A stretch of DNA of 64,000 nt, taken from contig NC_037593.1 of assembly GCF_003073045.1 (NCBI RefSeq), positions 20,205,027 through 20,269,026 on the forward strand, given 5' to 3'. This DNA comes from Pomacea canaliculata. Lineage: Eukaryota > Mollusca > Gastropoda > Architaenioglossa > Ampullariidae. The notes below the pieces were generated by a model. The model was not told the DNA's origin. It was given only the letters and a program-made list of their open reading frames with translations, and did not search any database. The translations under genes and the position numbers were made by a program. Shown here piece by piece: positions 48,101 through 64,000 of this stretch (within the stretch, counting starts at the first letter, position 1; each line of letters starts with the position of its first letter).

Positions 48101-50937
48101 GAAAACACAGTACAAGTATAATATGTTTAAGTTTTAATTGGAGAACTTTGGGTTGTCTGGTTCCTTTAAATGAGATTCTCCTACAAAGGGTCTGATATCT
48201 TCAAGTTGTTATACATTTATTTTGAGAAAGGATGGGAAGAGATAGGGGTTTGAGGTTGGAAACAATTAACCATCATAGACATCGAAATGAAGCAAAACAA
48301 GAGAATGAAGTGAATAAAAACAAGAAAACATGATCTGCACCTTTGCTGATACAGCTGCACTGCAAGAAAAATAACACTAAATTTGTCTCTGAATTGTAAT
48401 TGTACTGTAATGGAAATCGCAAAAATAAACAAGAGTCACAATGTCTAAAATGCTTAAGCACTTTACTCACATTTGCTAACAATTCATCAGCTTTGTCCAG
48501 CTTCTTGTGGATTTTGAAATCAGCATCACTGGTGACAGAAGATTTGGCATATTCTTTCCTGGATTGGGCTAAATCTTTTTTCTTCTTGGACTTCTCGGTT
48601 TCTCTTGAGTCCTCTCCATGTGGAGGTGGGACTTGAGCATTTACTCTCTCTGGAGCTTCTTCTTTTTGTTGGACTTTGTTTTCTGTTTCTGACTCCTCTA
48701 CCCTTCTTTGTGGTGACTCTGGCTTGTTCGTGCTTCCTAAATCCACTTGTGTTCCCTGAGCTGGTGGTGAAGTCTCTTGTTCCCGTGCTGGTTCTGATCT
48801 CGTTTGTTCTTGTGACAGTTCTTGTTTCTGTGGGGGTTCTGGTCTTTCTGGTTCCTGTACTGGTTGTGATCTCTCTTGTTCCTGTGCTGGTAATGATCTC
48901 TTCTGCTCTTTTGCTGGTGCTGATCTGTCATGTTCTTGTAGTAGTTCCAATCTCTCTTGTTCTTGTGATGGTTCTGATTTCTTTTGTGCTTGGGTGGGTA
49001 CTGAACTCTCTTTTTCCTGCTCCACTTTTGGTATTACCTGTTCCTGTGGTTCAGGCAACACTTCCAATTCTCTAGCTCCGTTTATCATGCCATCTTCTTC
49101 ATCAAATATTACTGGCTGAGAAATGGGTGGCTGCTCTTCTACTACTGACTTCTTGCTATCTATTGCATCATGCTCCCTAATTTCAATTTTCTGAGTCTCA
49201 GTTTTTGTCTCTTCATGTCCATCAATACTCTGTGGTCTGTCAACATTTACTTTTGGGGTGGTCTTTACCCTGACTTCCTCTACTTCAGGCTTCTGTATTC
49301 TCTCTTCAGTGTCCTCCTCCTTCAGAGGTAAATCTGCACTTTTAGGAGGCACTACAATTTCTTCCACTGACGCCTTGCTTTCTAATGGCTCCTGATGTTC
49401 TTGATGGCCTTCTTGCTCTCTAACTGCCTTTGATTCTTCCTCTGACTTATCATCAAAAGATGCAGCTGCCTCTTTTTCTGTTGCAGTTTCCTCTTGCTCA
49501 GAGGCTTCTGCATCATAGTCTTCATTTTCACCTGGTTGTGAAGGTGGCTCTGTACTCAATGAATGTGGAGTTTCTAGATTTACTGTGCTGATGATCAGTG
49601 TATCCTCCACCCATTTAACATATCCAGAAGTGTCCAGGGACAGAAACTCAGCAACCTTCAGTACTTGAGGATTGATATACTGAATGAAAATATCACCTGG
49701 TAAAAAAACATTTTACAATGAAAATGAAAAATAACTCTTATTTTAATAAACAACGACTAAACTATATCAACAAAATTTTTTATTTTGAATCTGTAACAAT
49801 TGTAATTAAGTTCTTATGCAGTGAAAAAAAATTCAAATTTCAAGTCTGTATGTTGTGAGGTATAATGTGACAAGCAACTTTTTCAATTGCATGTACTTGG
49901 ATAATAAAGTCACAATCAAGTAAAATTTAGTACTGGTGGAGTACAAGTATGAGAAATGATAAGTCAACCAGGAAGTTTATCCCTTTTTCTTAAGCATGTT
50001 GAAAGTCTATATTCCAAACCAAACTTTAAGAATTTATAAAAAACAGACTTTACCAACTGCTGATCTTGCATCATTGCTAGAGTAAACCACTGCAACACCT
50101 GCTGCCATAACACTCAAAGTCAAGATTAGAATGGAGGTTCTAGAGAACAGTGATGATGATGATGATGATGACTGTACAGGACGTTTCCTATCAGCTTTGT
50201 TTGCTGATGCTTTACTGGCTCTGCCTTTGGATGTTTTTGGAGATGCATCAGTTCCTCTTGAAGCTTTGGGACTACTAGTAGTCTTCTGATGCCCATTAGG
50301 CTGTCCAGTCAATTTTTCTAAGAAAGAAGAAATGTCCTATGCACAATGATGCACACTACATAATCACACATCACAAGATGGAAAATAAGCATTCCGTGGA
50401 CAGGATTAATTTCGACTCTCTTTTAACATGTTCTACGACTTGCTGTTGGTTAGACTGCCGACCTAGTGATAAGTATAATCTTGCATTTTTACTTTCACTT
50501 TCTTCTTTGTTCATGAACATAAGAAAAAGCAATAGGTGCAACAAGAAAAAAAAAAACTGCTGCCACAGTACAATTTTAACGATAACCAAATCCTGTTAAA
50601 TAATCTTTTTCCTGACTCAATAATCAAACAGCGTTCTCCAGAAATTTGCTGCTTTTTTTAAAAAGCAAAAGTACGTTTATTAACCATCATGTTTCGACAG
50701 CAAATACACCTGTCTCAGCGCAAACTAATAGCTGTCAGAGAATCCATTTATTCTCAAGTGTTAATAACAGCTGCAATTGATTATCTTTATCTCGACCTCG
50801 ATCGGCTTAGTCGATGTCCTACAACCTGCAAACGCGTGCCCTACGTTCAAAACACAAATCTGCGTTTCAAGTCAAAACTTTTCAGCCTAAATCCTCCTAC
50901 CATTGCCTTTCTGTGCATTCCTTTTCTTGCTTCCCAT
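42171..50937 (-). CDS. ASPH: Aspartate/asparagine beta-hydroxylase
   Basis: Eleven minus-strand exons join in phase: 50901-50937, 50054-50317, 48471-49696, 47704-47950, 47124-47260, 46546-46740, 45829-45966, 44066-44201, 43075-43166, 42547-42677 and 42171-42321, giving 917 residues. The enzyme is a 2-oxoglutarate/Fe(II) dioxygenase that hydroxylates Asp/Asn in EGF-like domains in the ER lumen. Seen in order: a basic Ser-rich cytosolic tail, a type II anchor (SILILTLSVMAAGVAVVY, about residues 74-91), a 400-residue Glu/Gln-rich lumenal region in one exon, TPR-like helices, and the oxygenase domain with WPHCGPTNCRIRAHLG and FEHEVWHDGSSLRL, holding the two iron-binding His and the 2-oxoglutarate Arg. 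It ends FWHPELTEAQRRQLSPI. As in the known family, the Fe site lacks the usual Asp. The donor of exon 4 (CGCG|GTCTGT) is weak but the join is in phase. Confidence 0.95.
45087..45795. mobile_element. pogo/Tigger-like element in ASPH intron, CAGTCAAATCTCCC family
   Basis: The 709-bp element has inverted ends CAGTCAAATCTCCCTACTATG and ...CATAGTAGGGAGATTTGACTG, flanked by TA. The unit GTGGCATAGTAGCGAGAGT is repeated near both ends. It lies in the intron between exons 7 and 8 of ASPH. No transposase is visible. Confidence 0.75.
45212..45330 (+). mobile_element. hAT-type end nested in the pogo-like element
   Basis: CAGGGGTGGGCAATTAATTT followed by GGGGCCGCATGAG and GAGGGCCGGAC is the typical start of a hAT (Charlie/SPIN-like) MITE. 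I do not find its other end with certainty, so the span is approximate. Confidence 0.4.
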
Positions 50938-51772
50938 TGTGGCGGTGATTTCTTTTTCTCGTAAATGAAGATCGTTGATAGCTGTCAAATGCCCAGACCG
51001 ACTTATTGCATGACTTGTGGACAACTAAACAGCATCGCGCCGAGCGACGTGTATCAACTGAGAGATGAAGCGGAAGTGCCTTTGATGTGGCGGCGGTGGC
51101 TCAGAGTTGCCCCTCCATGCTTTTCCAGACGACATTTCGCCAAATCTGTTTTGCCTCCAATATCTTACTCGGAAAAAACAAATTCCATGAAATTGCAGTC
51201 TGTACCATCTATTATATTTATCTACATATATACTACTTTAAAAGTAACAGATCAACCCTTCATTTTCAGCGTGAGATGAACTAAATCATTTCATTAAAGT
51301 CAAGAACTATATAATACTGTACAGTTCACATAATGGAATTATTATTCTTTAAGTATTAATGAAACAAACTAAAGATCCCAACAGAAAATGTCTTAAATGT
51401 GTCGGTTCCCCAAAAGCCATAAAAACTGGTGATTTATGAAGGTTATCATGCACGTTAGACGCACGTGTGAACACCGAGTAAGTACTGGAGATTTTCCTTT
51501 CCTTTCAAATGATTTCTAGAAATTTATTTGTTACCTAAGTATTTTCACCTGATATTGGAGGAAGGTGGGACGTTCTTTTTGTCCTGCGCGACAAGTTTAT
51601 TCAGTGTGTATGATATATATATAGGCCGTCATCAGAGATCATAATTTGGAGATTCTTAATTGAAGTCACAAAATAATAATAATAATAATTAACGCTTATT
51701 TATGTATCGATTTTCTTCATCAGTAATCGAGCTCAAAGCCCTTTTCATCCATACAGGCGCCCTCAGTACTAG

Positions 51773-54147
51773 CAGGGATGGGGAGTAGCTGTAGCCTAGC
51801 TACAGCTACTGTAGCCGGCTACAAATTTTGTAGCTTGTAGCTTAGCCGGCTACAAATTTAAAAAAAGTAGCTTGTAGCCGTAGCTACATTTTAGAAAGTA
51901 GCTGTAGCTTGGCTACATGTTGGCTACTTTCACGACTGTAGCACTCTAGTAGTGTACAAAGTATAATGTCTTTGGGTTGTAGATTTGCATCTATATTCCA
52001 GAATGTTCAGCACGGCAGCAATGTAAAAGATAGAATGTCTTTGTGCGAGGGAGGAAATGATGTTCAACAATGTAGCAATGTTCAAAAATGTCTTTATTGC
52101 GACGAAATAGAATGTCAGTGCTAGAATGTTCGAGGGGAGGGAGAATAAATAGCAGGGCTGACAGTGGTGTGGGACCTCTTTGTGAATTGGAGAGAGAGAG
52201 AGAAGTTAGGCCAGCTGCTGAGAAAAAGATACTGAATTAAAGAAAACTTCAGTGTGGAATTCAATCTCTGTGTTATTTCTGGTACGACAGCCACTCTACG
52301 TAGCCATTTGACGTGTTGGTTACACGACCATTCGTCGACAGCGTGTCAGCAAGACGACGACAGCCACTGCTCTCACTGCTCGGTGTGTTGACAGCCAGAC
52401 ACCACGTGTCTCGCACGCTCAGTAACCGGAAGTACCGGGTCGTCCATGTGGCGGGAGCGATTTGAAAAACGAAGATGGACGTACCCATCAATTTCCAGCC
52501 TTATTTGAAATTTTTTACATTTTGCGAAGCCACAAAATGTGGGTATAGTTTCAAATGCAAGAATTGTTGAGAGATAGTTCAGTCTGGCAGGACTTATCAT
52601 GACAAAAGCTGCGCACAAGGGTGACAGACAGCAACTTCGAGGCCAAAGTTCTGGTCAAATTCAATTCCATGAAGGACTAAATGTAGATTTGTTTTAAGGT
52701 TACCGGTACACTCCAAAAATTAAAATCCATATTTTAAATATCTTTAAGGCTTTTTAAATATAGAGTAACAAACTAACATAAATATAGCACTTTAAAACTG
52801 TTTTTGAGTATCTAAAGTGAAAATTGTGACTTTAATCAACGTTTTTGTTTCAAAACGTACAAGCATTTAAAAAACAAATTTACACAATACCATAAGTCAT
52901 ATACCAAAGGTTTTGGTTTTTTTGTAAACTACAGGCACTGATAAGAAAACTGATGCATAAGGCGTTTTGATATCTCAACATTTTTAGGAGATATAAAAAA
53001 TCAGACATGGTACCCCCCGACTCAGTGTGAATGTGGCAATTAAATATTAAGAAAATATTTAGAAAAATGTTAATTTTATCAAAAGTAATGTTTATACCAT
53101 ATTCTCAAATGCATCACTTTGTAGCTTATGCATTTCTAAACAAAATTGCAAAATTTTACTGCTGTAGCACAAGCCAATCTTGAGAAATATGTTTTTATAG
53201 TTTAGGACTGGATGTCAAAAACGACAAACAGAGAAATTCAAGCTTAAAGATTTAAAATAAATATATCTTGTATCAGATCATTTTTGAAAAATATATTTCA
53301 GTGTTTATATGCTACATTTGACATCCTACTATATAATTAAAGTCTATTCTAGTATACCAGGACTATACTTTTCACCCTATCAGCTTTTGGAAACAATTAG
53401 TTTGTGTTCCTTTCTTTGTTTTCAGTGTCAGTGTTAGAAAAAAATGCCTTATGATCTGCTTGCCTAAATTAGATTAAGCAGTGTTTTACTTATATTCCAT
53501 GCAAACTCATTTATTTCAATGGTCTGTTGTTCATTGTCACAGTATTGATAAGATTTTGACATTTTTCATCAGCACATAACCTAACTTATTGAAAATTCCA
53601 CCAGGTACCTGATACTTAAGCATCTGGTTAGTTTTCATTTCTAAGTAATAGGGAACAAATAGTTATAGAAAACAAATGTTTATCGGAAAACTTATATAAT
53701 TTCTTTTGTCACTAAAACAGGATGAGGAAAAAGATCCAGAAATGTTTAATATAATCGTAAAATACGTGTACTTATTGTGTGAAAAAGGCCGGGGGAGGAA
53801 GGGTGCAAGGAATGAATGAAAGCATTTATGGATTCACTAAATAAAATTGTCGGTATATCGCAGTTCTCCGTTTCATTATTATAATAAAAACTTTGTAAAG
53901 CAAGTAATAGTGTTTTGTGTGTATGTTTGATGTTTGTGTATGTTGCTACAGCCAGCTGGCTACAGCTAACTTGTTATAACATCACGCTTTTAAAAGTAGC
54001 CAAAAGAAGCTGGCTACATTTTAAAAGTAGCCCAAAGTAGCTGGCTACTTTTTGCAAAATTGTAGCTGTAGTGTAGCCGGCTACATTTTGAAAAAAAGTA
54101 GCTGTAGCGTAGCCGGCTACAAATTAAAAGTAGCTTGCCCATCCCTG
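51773..54147. mobile_element. Non-coding hAT element with GTAGCCGGCTAC subterminal repeats
   Basis: Ends CAGGGATGGGGAGTAGCTG and ...AGTAGCTTGCCCATCCCTG, flanked by a perfect 8-bp duplication AGTACTAG (51765-51772 and 54148-54155). About 200 bases at each end are filled with variants of GTAGC and the perfect palindrome GTAGCCGGCTAC. The centre (52200-53900) is AT-rich and holds no recognisable transposase. It lies upstream of ASPH exon 1. Confidence 0.85.
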
Positions 54148-54155
54148 AGTACTAG

Positions 54156-56149
54156 ACAGTACTATATACCACATCAAAGCCGGTTCGACCATTAGAGGCG
54201 CCTATAATAGGCCCTGGGACCCAATAACGGAGGTATAGGCGCACGGATGGGTTCGATCGCCGTTTATTAATTTTTTTCTTCTTTTTATTACACGCATTTA
54301 TTAAATCACTATATGTCGAATTTCATAATCGATTTTTTTGCTCTCTTCCCTTCGTCCTAGAGGTTTGAAATTTTCACAAGTCGCTCATTTAATTCCGGTG
54401 ACAATGCAATGTTAAATTTAATTATTTTCTGCAGTCCAAAAGTATAGTAGAACATTTTTTAAATTAAATTTTCTATGAGAAACTTATAATCCTAGTTAAG
54501 GGAGATATAGGTAACTGCTACTGCAGGAGAAGTAAACTATAAGCTATCTCGCCTAATCGATTCTTAAGATGGGAATAAATATGTCACTAAAACGAAAAAT
54601 TAATAACAAAATTCAAACATGGAATTATAGTTTCTTCCCCTGGATGATTGCATTTAAAAAAGAACCCATAAAATAAAAGTCGCAGCCCTGTAGAGACATG
54701 AACTTTGTAAAATAACTCTAGCCCGCAAAACCGTATGTTTTTATTAGAGTTCCCTTGCATGTCACACGGTCGGAGTGATGGTCAGCTTAGAAAACACACG
54801 ATCTGTTCCGACTTTCAACTCATCCATTAATTCATGTAAAAAAAAATCAAGCCTTTTGTGTTATCTAACCCATAATGAGTCTGCTCTCTATGTCTAACTT
54901 GACAACTGTTACAATGGAAAGGTGGAATGGTGGTGTCAATGACATTAAAGCATAAGAGTCATCACATCACACCGGGCGACACAGTGCCTGTCATAACAAG
55001 TGGAATCCGGGCTCGTATGCACAGAAGGTTAATTGAGTTTATGACAAAAGAATGGCGGCGATGGCAAACACTTACTTTTGCTGCATGCTTGAGCAAACAT
55101 TCACTCACAATACAGTCGTCGGAACAGTGGTTATGGTTCACTGACCCAACAACCAGCTTGTGCTTTATTCATCTCTGATTGAAACTTTCCACGGTCTACC
55201 AATAGTGTGTACAATATTTATGCGCATCGAAGCAATTAAGAAGGAAAAAGAGCAGCCGTTGAGTCTGTGTAACAAATCTATCACCAAAGGTAAATTTAGT
55301 ATCCCGACATTTTGCATCAACAGAAAAAGCGGGCAACTGTCATTTTGTTTCTTGCGCTGTTTGATCCTAGTGGATTTCACGACTTTTGGAACAACCTCAT
55401 GGCCTAAAACATAACGGTCATTATGATTTGTGGGATTTGTATGACTTGGAGGAAATTAGGGGATCAAGTACCGTCAACTGACGCAGGAGTAATGTTAGCA
55501 TTACATATAAATAACATATACATATGTCAAATAACATATAATATATACTGACTCCCAATGTGAATGAATGACCACTAACTTTGGGGGTAGCCAAATCTTC
55601 AAACATCGCCCAAGTACCGTACCGATTATTTATCCTTCCATGGACAGTAGATTCTTACCTGCGCACAGAATGAGGATACACGTTTTTAACTCTGCTCACA
55701 AGCCGTGAGAATACGAGTATTCATGTATCCATTTTATCATTTTGTGTGTGTGTGTGTGTGTGTGTGCACGTCGATTGCTGAAGATTTGTGTCTGGTAAAA
55801 TGAAGGGGCAATATATATGTCCACGGATCGTGAAAATTATCATACTAAGCTAAAATTATCCATTTATTTGATCAAAAAATATCTCTGGTGATTTTGAGGT
55901 AATCAACGCCAAAAACTCACACTGCAGTAAAACAACAACAACAACAATAATAAATAAGGCCCCTCTATATGTGCTTCTTACATAAAAACAAGAAAAGAGT
56001 TGCGACCTGCAGCTACTTAACATGGGAGGGCTGAAAGTAATATTATACAGTAATGCAACATATTATTAAAACTTGCAGCAAAGACCGTAGATATCGTTTA
56101 TGTACCGTTCATGCCTGCAGTGTGAATACATCCTGTAACCTGAAGCCGC
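54156..56149. other. Intergenic, no gene seen
   Basis: Contains GGGTTCGATCGCC (about 54247), which looks like a B box but has no A box partner, and a GT run at 55742-55766. Short ORFs (54927-55414) have no features that suggest coding. Confidence 0.4.
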
Positions 56150-56332
56150 TGTCTAGTCGAGTGTGTGTATGAGGATGGGTGGGGACTGTACCGTCGAGTG
56201 CATTCCGCGCCGGGTGCAAGCGAAGTATCGGGTACGTCACGTGGTGCAACAAATCAGAGAAGGCACCAGCACTCATTCAATGTGTGTTGTTGGACGTGGA
56301 TGTCACACACTCCAGCTCGCTGAACGCGTAAG
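56150..56332 (+). promoter_or_regulatory. Candidate promoter and non-coding first exon of the GAREM-like gene
   Basis: A locally CpG-rich stretch (GTCGAGTGCATTCCGCGCCGGG, then GGTACGTCACGTGGTG with an E-box CACGTG) ends at a strong donor CGTAAG|GTAAGACT at 56332. An acceptor (TTGGCAG) lies 11 bases upstream of the first coding ATG at 57639, so a leader exon must exist; this is the best candidate. Confidence 0.35.
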
Positions 56333-57638
56333 GTAAGACTAACGACTAAGAGCTTTTCTGACGATAAGACACCAGTAGAGATGAGTGCTTATTGCTTACC
56401 AAAGATGATTCATTTATTGCTCAGAATAAACAACCATGTTAGGGAGGTGGGGGGGGGGGACAGACAGGCAGATTGTGGGTACTGTGTGTTGTCTGTCTAT
56501 TCTCTGTTGTCTACTAGGGATATCTTACATCTCAGTATAGTGATAATCGCTTTTTAGTTGGTAAATACCGTAGATACTTCGAGAGTAATAAATGCATGTA
56601 TATAACCTACATATTGAAACAGTTACATATCCTCTCATAACCACACACACACTGACACGCCTCGCTAAAGCACGTGTACAGACATAGACACACGTCATGT
56701 GCTAATTAAGAAGACATTAGTACAAGGCTACAGTTAAGGTAACGGAAAAATCCAGTACGTAACCTTCCTTGTCAAGCGTCACAAACCATAACGTGTACCT
56801 GACATTTTTCTAATCGTTTTAAACCCGCCTGTGACTGATGCCAATGGTGCGTGTCGTCAGACCTAGATTTTTTCCCAGGTAGCTTAGGTCTGCTCCACGC
56901 TGTTCTAACTTTCTCGATAGATATAAAATGAACGGCCACAATGGGTGGAAAGAGGGAAGGAAGAAAGCTGAGTGTTTCCAGAAAAATGTTCCACTTTCTC
57001 TGTACTTATCGTAGGTATAGTAGACCCTTCATGTTTACCTCTACAATGTGCCAGGCGCTACTTCTTTATTACCACTGCCAAATTGCATGCCTTGGCTGAC
57101 AAACAAACCAGATAACACTTCCTGGTTGTCAGCCATCTTGTCATTACCATTCTTCTCTTCTCTACCCGCTCCCCCAATAAACCCACCATACTGTTACTTC
57201 TACTGGCTGTGAAGTAATACGTAAGCTATGCTACATTAAGACAGAAAAAACTACAGTGTTTATACAACCTGTTTATCTTTACTATAACAGCACAAGGTGA
57301 CGAGCAAGGCTCACCTCCGAAAATACCAACAGCAGCAATAAAACAAACCTCTCAAGGAAGACAGTGATAGTGAAGACATAAATAAAGGTATTCAAAGATT
57401 TATCTTAATCTAGCTGTACCCCCTAAGACAACAATGAAATCTGATAACAGCTAGAGTACATTCCCTGACACAATACTTCAGACCTGATGATGGGATGTTC
57501 CCAATGACACACATAGTTTGGATGAGTAATGGCTACAGACTGTACGGTATTTACAGCTGGTAAGACTAGAACTGCGACCTCCTCCTGTAGTTAAGTGTCC
57601 ACATGTCCACTACTTTACTGTTGGCAGACGATAAAAGC

Positions 57639-61450
<3,812 letters not shown>

Positions 61451-62617
61451 TCTTGGCTTTGTAGAGACAAGAAAAGTACCGATGTAGACTAGGTTTTGCA
61501 GAGACAGACAAGATAGAGATGTAGTCTTGACTTTGCTAGAGACTGAAAGTCATCTGAGTTTAATGTTATTAGAGATTGCTGATATACAAAAAGCTAGATC
61601 AAATCTTCCTCACAGAAACCTGTCAGGTGTCACTTTTTGCATTTTTGGTGTTTATACAACCTAAACGGTTTCTCTGGGTGGCTCGTGAAAAAGATTTGTT
61701 CAAAGAAACTACAGGACATTTGGAGCTATGTGATGTAATGAACACTGGCAGACTCAGACAATTATGTCATCTTTCCTATGAATCTTGGGGCATTTACAAG
61801 CAGTTTGTAATTATCATCAACTCATCGTACCGAATATGTACATCTGTAATGGAGCTCTTCACTCTAAACTCCACATTTGATACTGATCTTGCTATGATGG
61901 TGATATCTAATCAGCTGTTGGAGAGTGATGTCCTTTTGCCTAACCGACTGGTCTGTCGTTTTGTCTCGTCTGTGGATCTACGTCGAGTTTTGGTTTCTCC
62001 TACTCATCTGTGATGTTTGTTGTGCAGTTCGCCTCTGTTATTTGATGTTCTTCAGTGTTTGTGCTGCCTCATTTCTTACAACAGACATTTTCCAGTAACG
62101 GTTTCTGTCTCCCTTTCTTCCATCTTGCTTTGGATTTTTGATTTACCGGATTTTGTGCTTTCTTTACTGACACTTGTAGTTGTTCTAGCATTGTAGACAT
62201 TGTGGACTAGTGTGGATCATGACGCTTTCCATTTACTATTTACGAACCACGTACGTTGCTTCATGTTGTGTAGATTAGATTCTGGATCTATGCGCGTCAC
62301 TCTGTCGTCTGTTGATGAGATGTTTATGTGTGTGTGTTTTGTGAGTTTGTGTGTGTGTGATCCTGCATGTGATTTCTGCCTGCATGTAGCTCACTGCTGT
62401 CGCCTTCACTTCTTCAGTGCCAGGCCCTATCTCTGCTCTCAACTGCAAACTCAATCTGAACTCTAGGCCGTGGAGAGCCAGCACGTGCCCCGCGACAGAC
62501 GTGTTGCTAAAACAAGTAGCTGGTCAAGTTCATAGATTTAAGAGTGACAAGAAGCTAAAGACAAAAGTTATGTCAGATAAATCAGTAAAAACGCATTGTG
62601 CTTGTTCCTAATCTCAG
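61451..62617 (+). other. Probable 3' UTR or downstream region of the GAREM-like gene
   Basis: Directly after the stop, three diverged copies of a short segment (TTGTAGAGACAGGGAGGATACCGATGTAG type, about 45 bases) lie in tandem from the end of the coding region to about 61530. No further gene is recognised. ORFs here are open by chance as far as I can see. Confidence 0.4.
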
Positions 62618-62857
62618 ATATCTAATTCTCCACCAGCAAGTCAGCCTTACGACATCACCTCCCCACCATCGGCAGTAGACAAGGTGAAGGTCGCTCTCAC
62701 CATCAATGAGTCATCGTCATCAGAAGTGGTCATCGTGCAGTTTGACAGTGGGGCCTGTGTCTGTCAGCTTTATACAGGAATAGACAAAGGTCACAAAAGA
62801 TACAACCACAGTGCATCTAGCTCAGCACTGGCCGAGAGGACTGCAGGTGGCTGTTAA
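62618..62857 (+). CDS. Possible coding exon of unknown gene or alternative GAREM 3' exon
   Basis: After a fair acceptor (TTGTTCCTAATCTCAG) the phase-0 frame is open for 79 codons to TAA 62857: NSPPASQPYDITSPPSAVDK, VKVALTINESSSSEVVIVQF, DSGACVCQLYTGIDKG. The composition is protein-like, but no ATG precedes it and I do not recognise a domain. It could be an alternative last exon, part of a separate gene, or chance. Confidence 0.25.
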   Translation: MSNSPPASQPYDITSPPSAVDKVKVALTINESSSSEVVIVQFDSGACVCQLYTGIDKGHKRYNHSASSSALAERTAGGC

Positions 62858-64000
62858 ACGGACTGATGTAGAAAACTGTGATCGCAAGAAAGAAGTGGTA
62901 TTAACCAAGCAGCTACAACACTGGACTGTTCTCCCTCATTGTTGTTGTCTGTTATGGGCTATTTCACAGAGATCTGCTGGAGCTAGCGGTTACATGTGTC
63001 TTGTGTATACAGCTAGTCGTCACATGTATCTTGTATAGAGAGCTAGTGGTCACATATATATATCGTGCGGGGTGTACTGCATGCTCGGGAACACTTGCAT
63101 AGCAAAGGTTTCATACTTAGGAGTGTGAAGGCTACCTATCTTTTAATATCAGCTATGTCTCACAGGCATGTCTCACTGGCCTACACAGCTCTCTCTAAGT
63201 CGGAGCGTAAATTTGGACAATGGAAACACTGCAAAGTCTGGCAAAGACACGACCGAATGGAGGTCAGTCTACCGGAAATGGGTATTTACTGCTCCGACCA
63301 CCTTTTTAAGGACATGGATACCTTTGCCATGCTCATCTTCAATAAATTGAAACTTTGATTTAAGCTATCCCCACCCACCCGCTCGCACTACCAAATCCTG
63401 TGGCCTTTGTCCGTTCTGGCTTCTCCAGATCTGGCCATCTAGCCCTACAATCTACCACTGGTGTTGGTCCAGTTCCTCAATGAGTTGTTTCACCTTGACA
63501 TACTAGTATAATGTTGAACTTCCTTATGTAGACAGCTGTGTATGTAGAATGGCTCCAGTCACACACATTTGGTTGTCTTCATTATAGGCCTTGCGGTCGT
63601 TCCTGATCCAGGCCTTCATAGAGCGGGCTCAATATTTCGTTGGCGTTGTCTGTCCATGACAGAAGTCTTAGGCTTATGTTCAGTTGGCGACCATCTCCTC
63701 TCAAAGTGGAGACAGATGTGCACATGCTGTCCTATTCTCCTAAACAGGAAATTTTTGTTTACTCCAGTCAAAATATGAAAGTGGGGTTTTATTAAGCACA
63801 TTCTACCCCCTGATCCAAATCCTGTCTAAGCTCCGCATGGCTCAGTCGACACTTCGTGGTTTGTAAGCGCTCTGCAGGGCTAAGACGCCTCCCCTGCGGA
63901 CTTTGAACGGAAGATAGGCAACCTGATAACCTGCGCCTTAATATCATCTTAACCTTTTATTCTTTGCCTTTTTTTTAATTTCTCACTGTTTACATGCTAT
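62858..64000 (+). other. Downstream region, no firm gene
   Basis: A TCACATGTATCTTGTAT-type tandem duplication occurs at 62989-63056. AATAAA at 63343 follows two overlapping ORFs (63065-63358) that cannot both be coding and neither of which I recognise. The last 200 bases show no features. Confidence 0.3.

Noticed and set aside
48605-49075. Plus-strand ORF of 156 residues, very hydrophobic
   Set aside because: It is antisense to the ASPH acidic exon; complementing Glu/Gln codons gives Leu/Val/Ser-rich translations.
54160-54262. Possible tRNA gene or SINE with GGGTTCGATCGCC
   Set aside because: Only a B-box-like motif is present; no A box, no cloverleaf and no terminator T-run at the right distance.
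55742-55766. GT dinucleotide run
   Set aside because: Ordinary microsatellite with no gene or element nearby.
63065-63358. Two overlapping ORFs before AATAAA as a gene
   Set aside because: They are in different frames, start within TA-rich repeats and lack any recognisable domain or convincing splice partner.

Overview
The window is nuclear DNA of an animal: AT-rich, intron-rich genes with GT-AG introns, single-copy metazoan proteins and many DNA transposons. The mix (a small secreted cysteine-rich peptide array, a Kolobok-like THAP transposon, hAT and pogo/Tigger elements, a GAREM-type adaptor) suggests a lophotrochozoan, probably a mollusc and perhaps a gastropod. That placement is inference; no single feature proves it.

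Layout. (1) 0-4 kb, minus strand: the 5' part of a glucosidase II beta-like gene with an N-terminal membrane anchor; it runs off the left edge. (2) 4-8.5 kb: a LINE remnant and a two-exon plus-strand gene for a 252-residue unrecognised protein with a PP1-docking motif. (3) 10.2-34 kb: a tandem array of at least four duplicated units, each built around a three-exon gene for a secreted defensin-like peptide with the spacing C-x6-C-x6-C-x8-C-x7-CC. Three genes (A, B, D) look whole, one (C) has lost the cysteine exon, and there is a lone promoterless copy of exon 1. In B, C and D the end of a pogo/Tigger transposon abuts the TATA box; in A it does not. The array has been hit by a 4.0 kb Kolobok-like element, a 3.2 kb hAT element, two further pogo-like elements, a small hAT-like MITE and a broken Ty3/Gypsy fragment. 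(4) 36-51 kb, minus strand: a complete 11-exon aspartate/asparagine beta-hydroxylase gene (ASPH, 917 aa), probably with a very long 3' UTR. (5) 51.8-54.1 kb: a non-coding hAT element full of a palindromic subterminal motif. (6) 56-61.5 kb, plus strand: a GAREM-like adaptor gene (CABIT domain, repeated YxN GRB2-docking modules, SAM domain; 762 aa). The last 2.5 kb holds little that I can support.

The most interesting part is the peptide array. The signal-peptide exon, promoter spacing (exactly 68 nt from TATA to ATG in all four) and introns are highly similar, whereas the mature-peptide exon differs more between copies than the introns beside it and mostly by amino-acid changes. That is the pattern expected of a diversifying host-defence or venom-like peptide family. 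The pogo element fused to the promoter is a shared mark of the expanded copies and probably gave homology for the unequal exchanges that left broken units.
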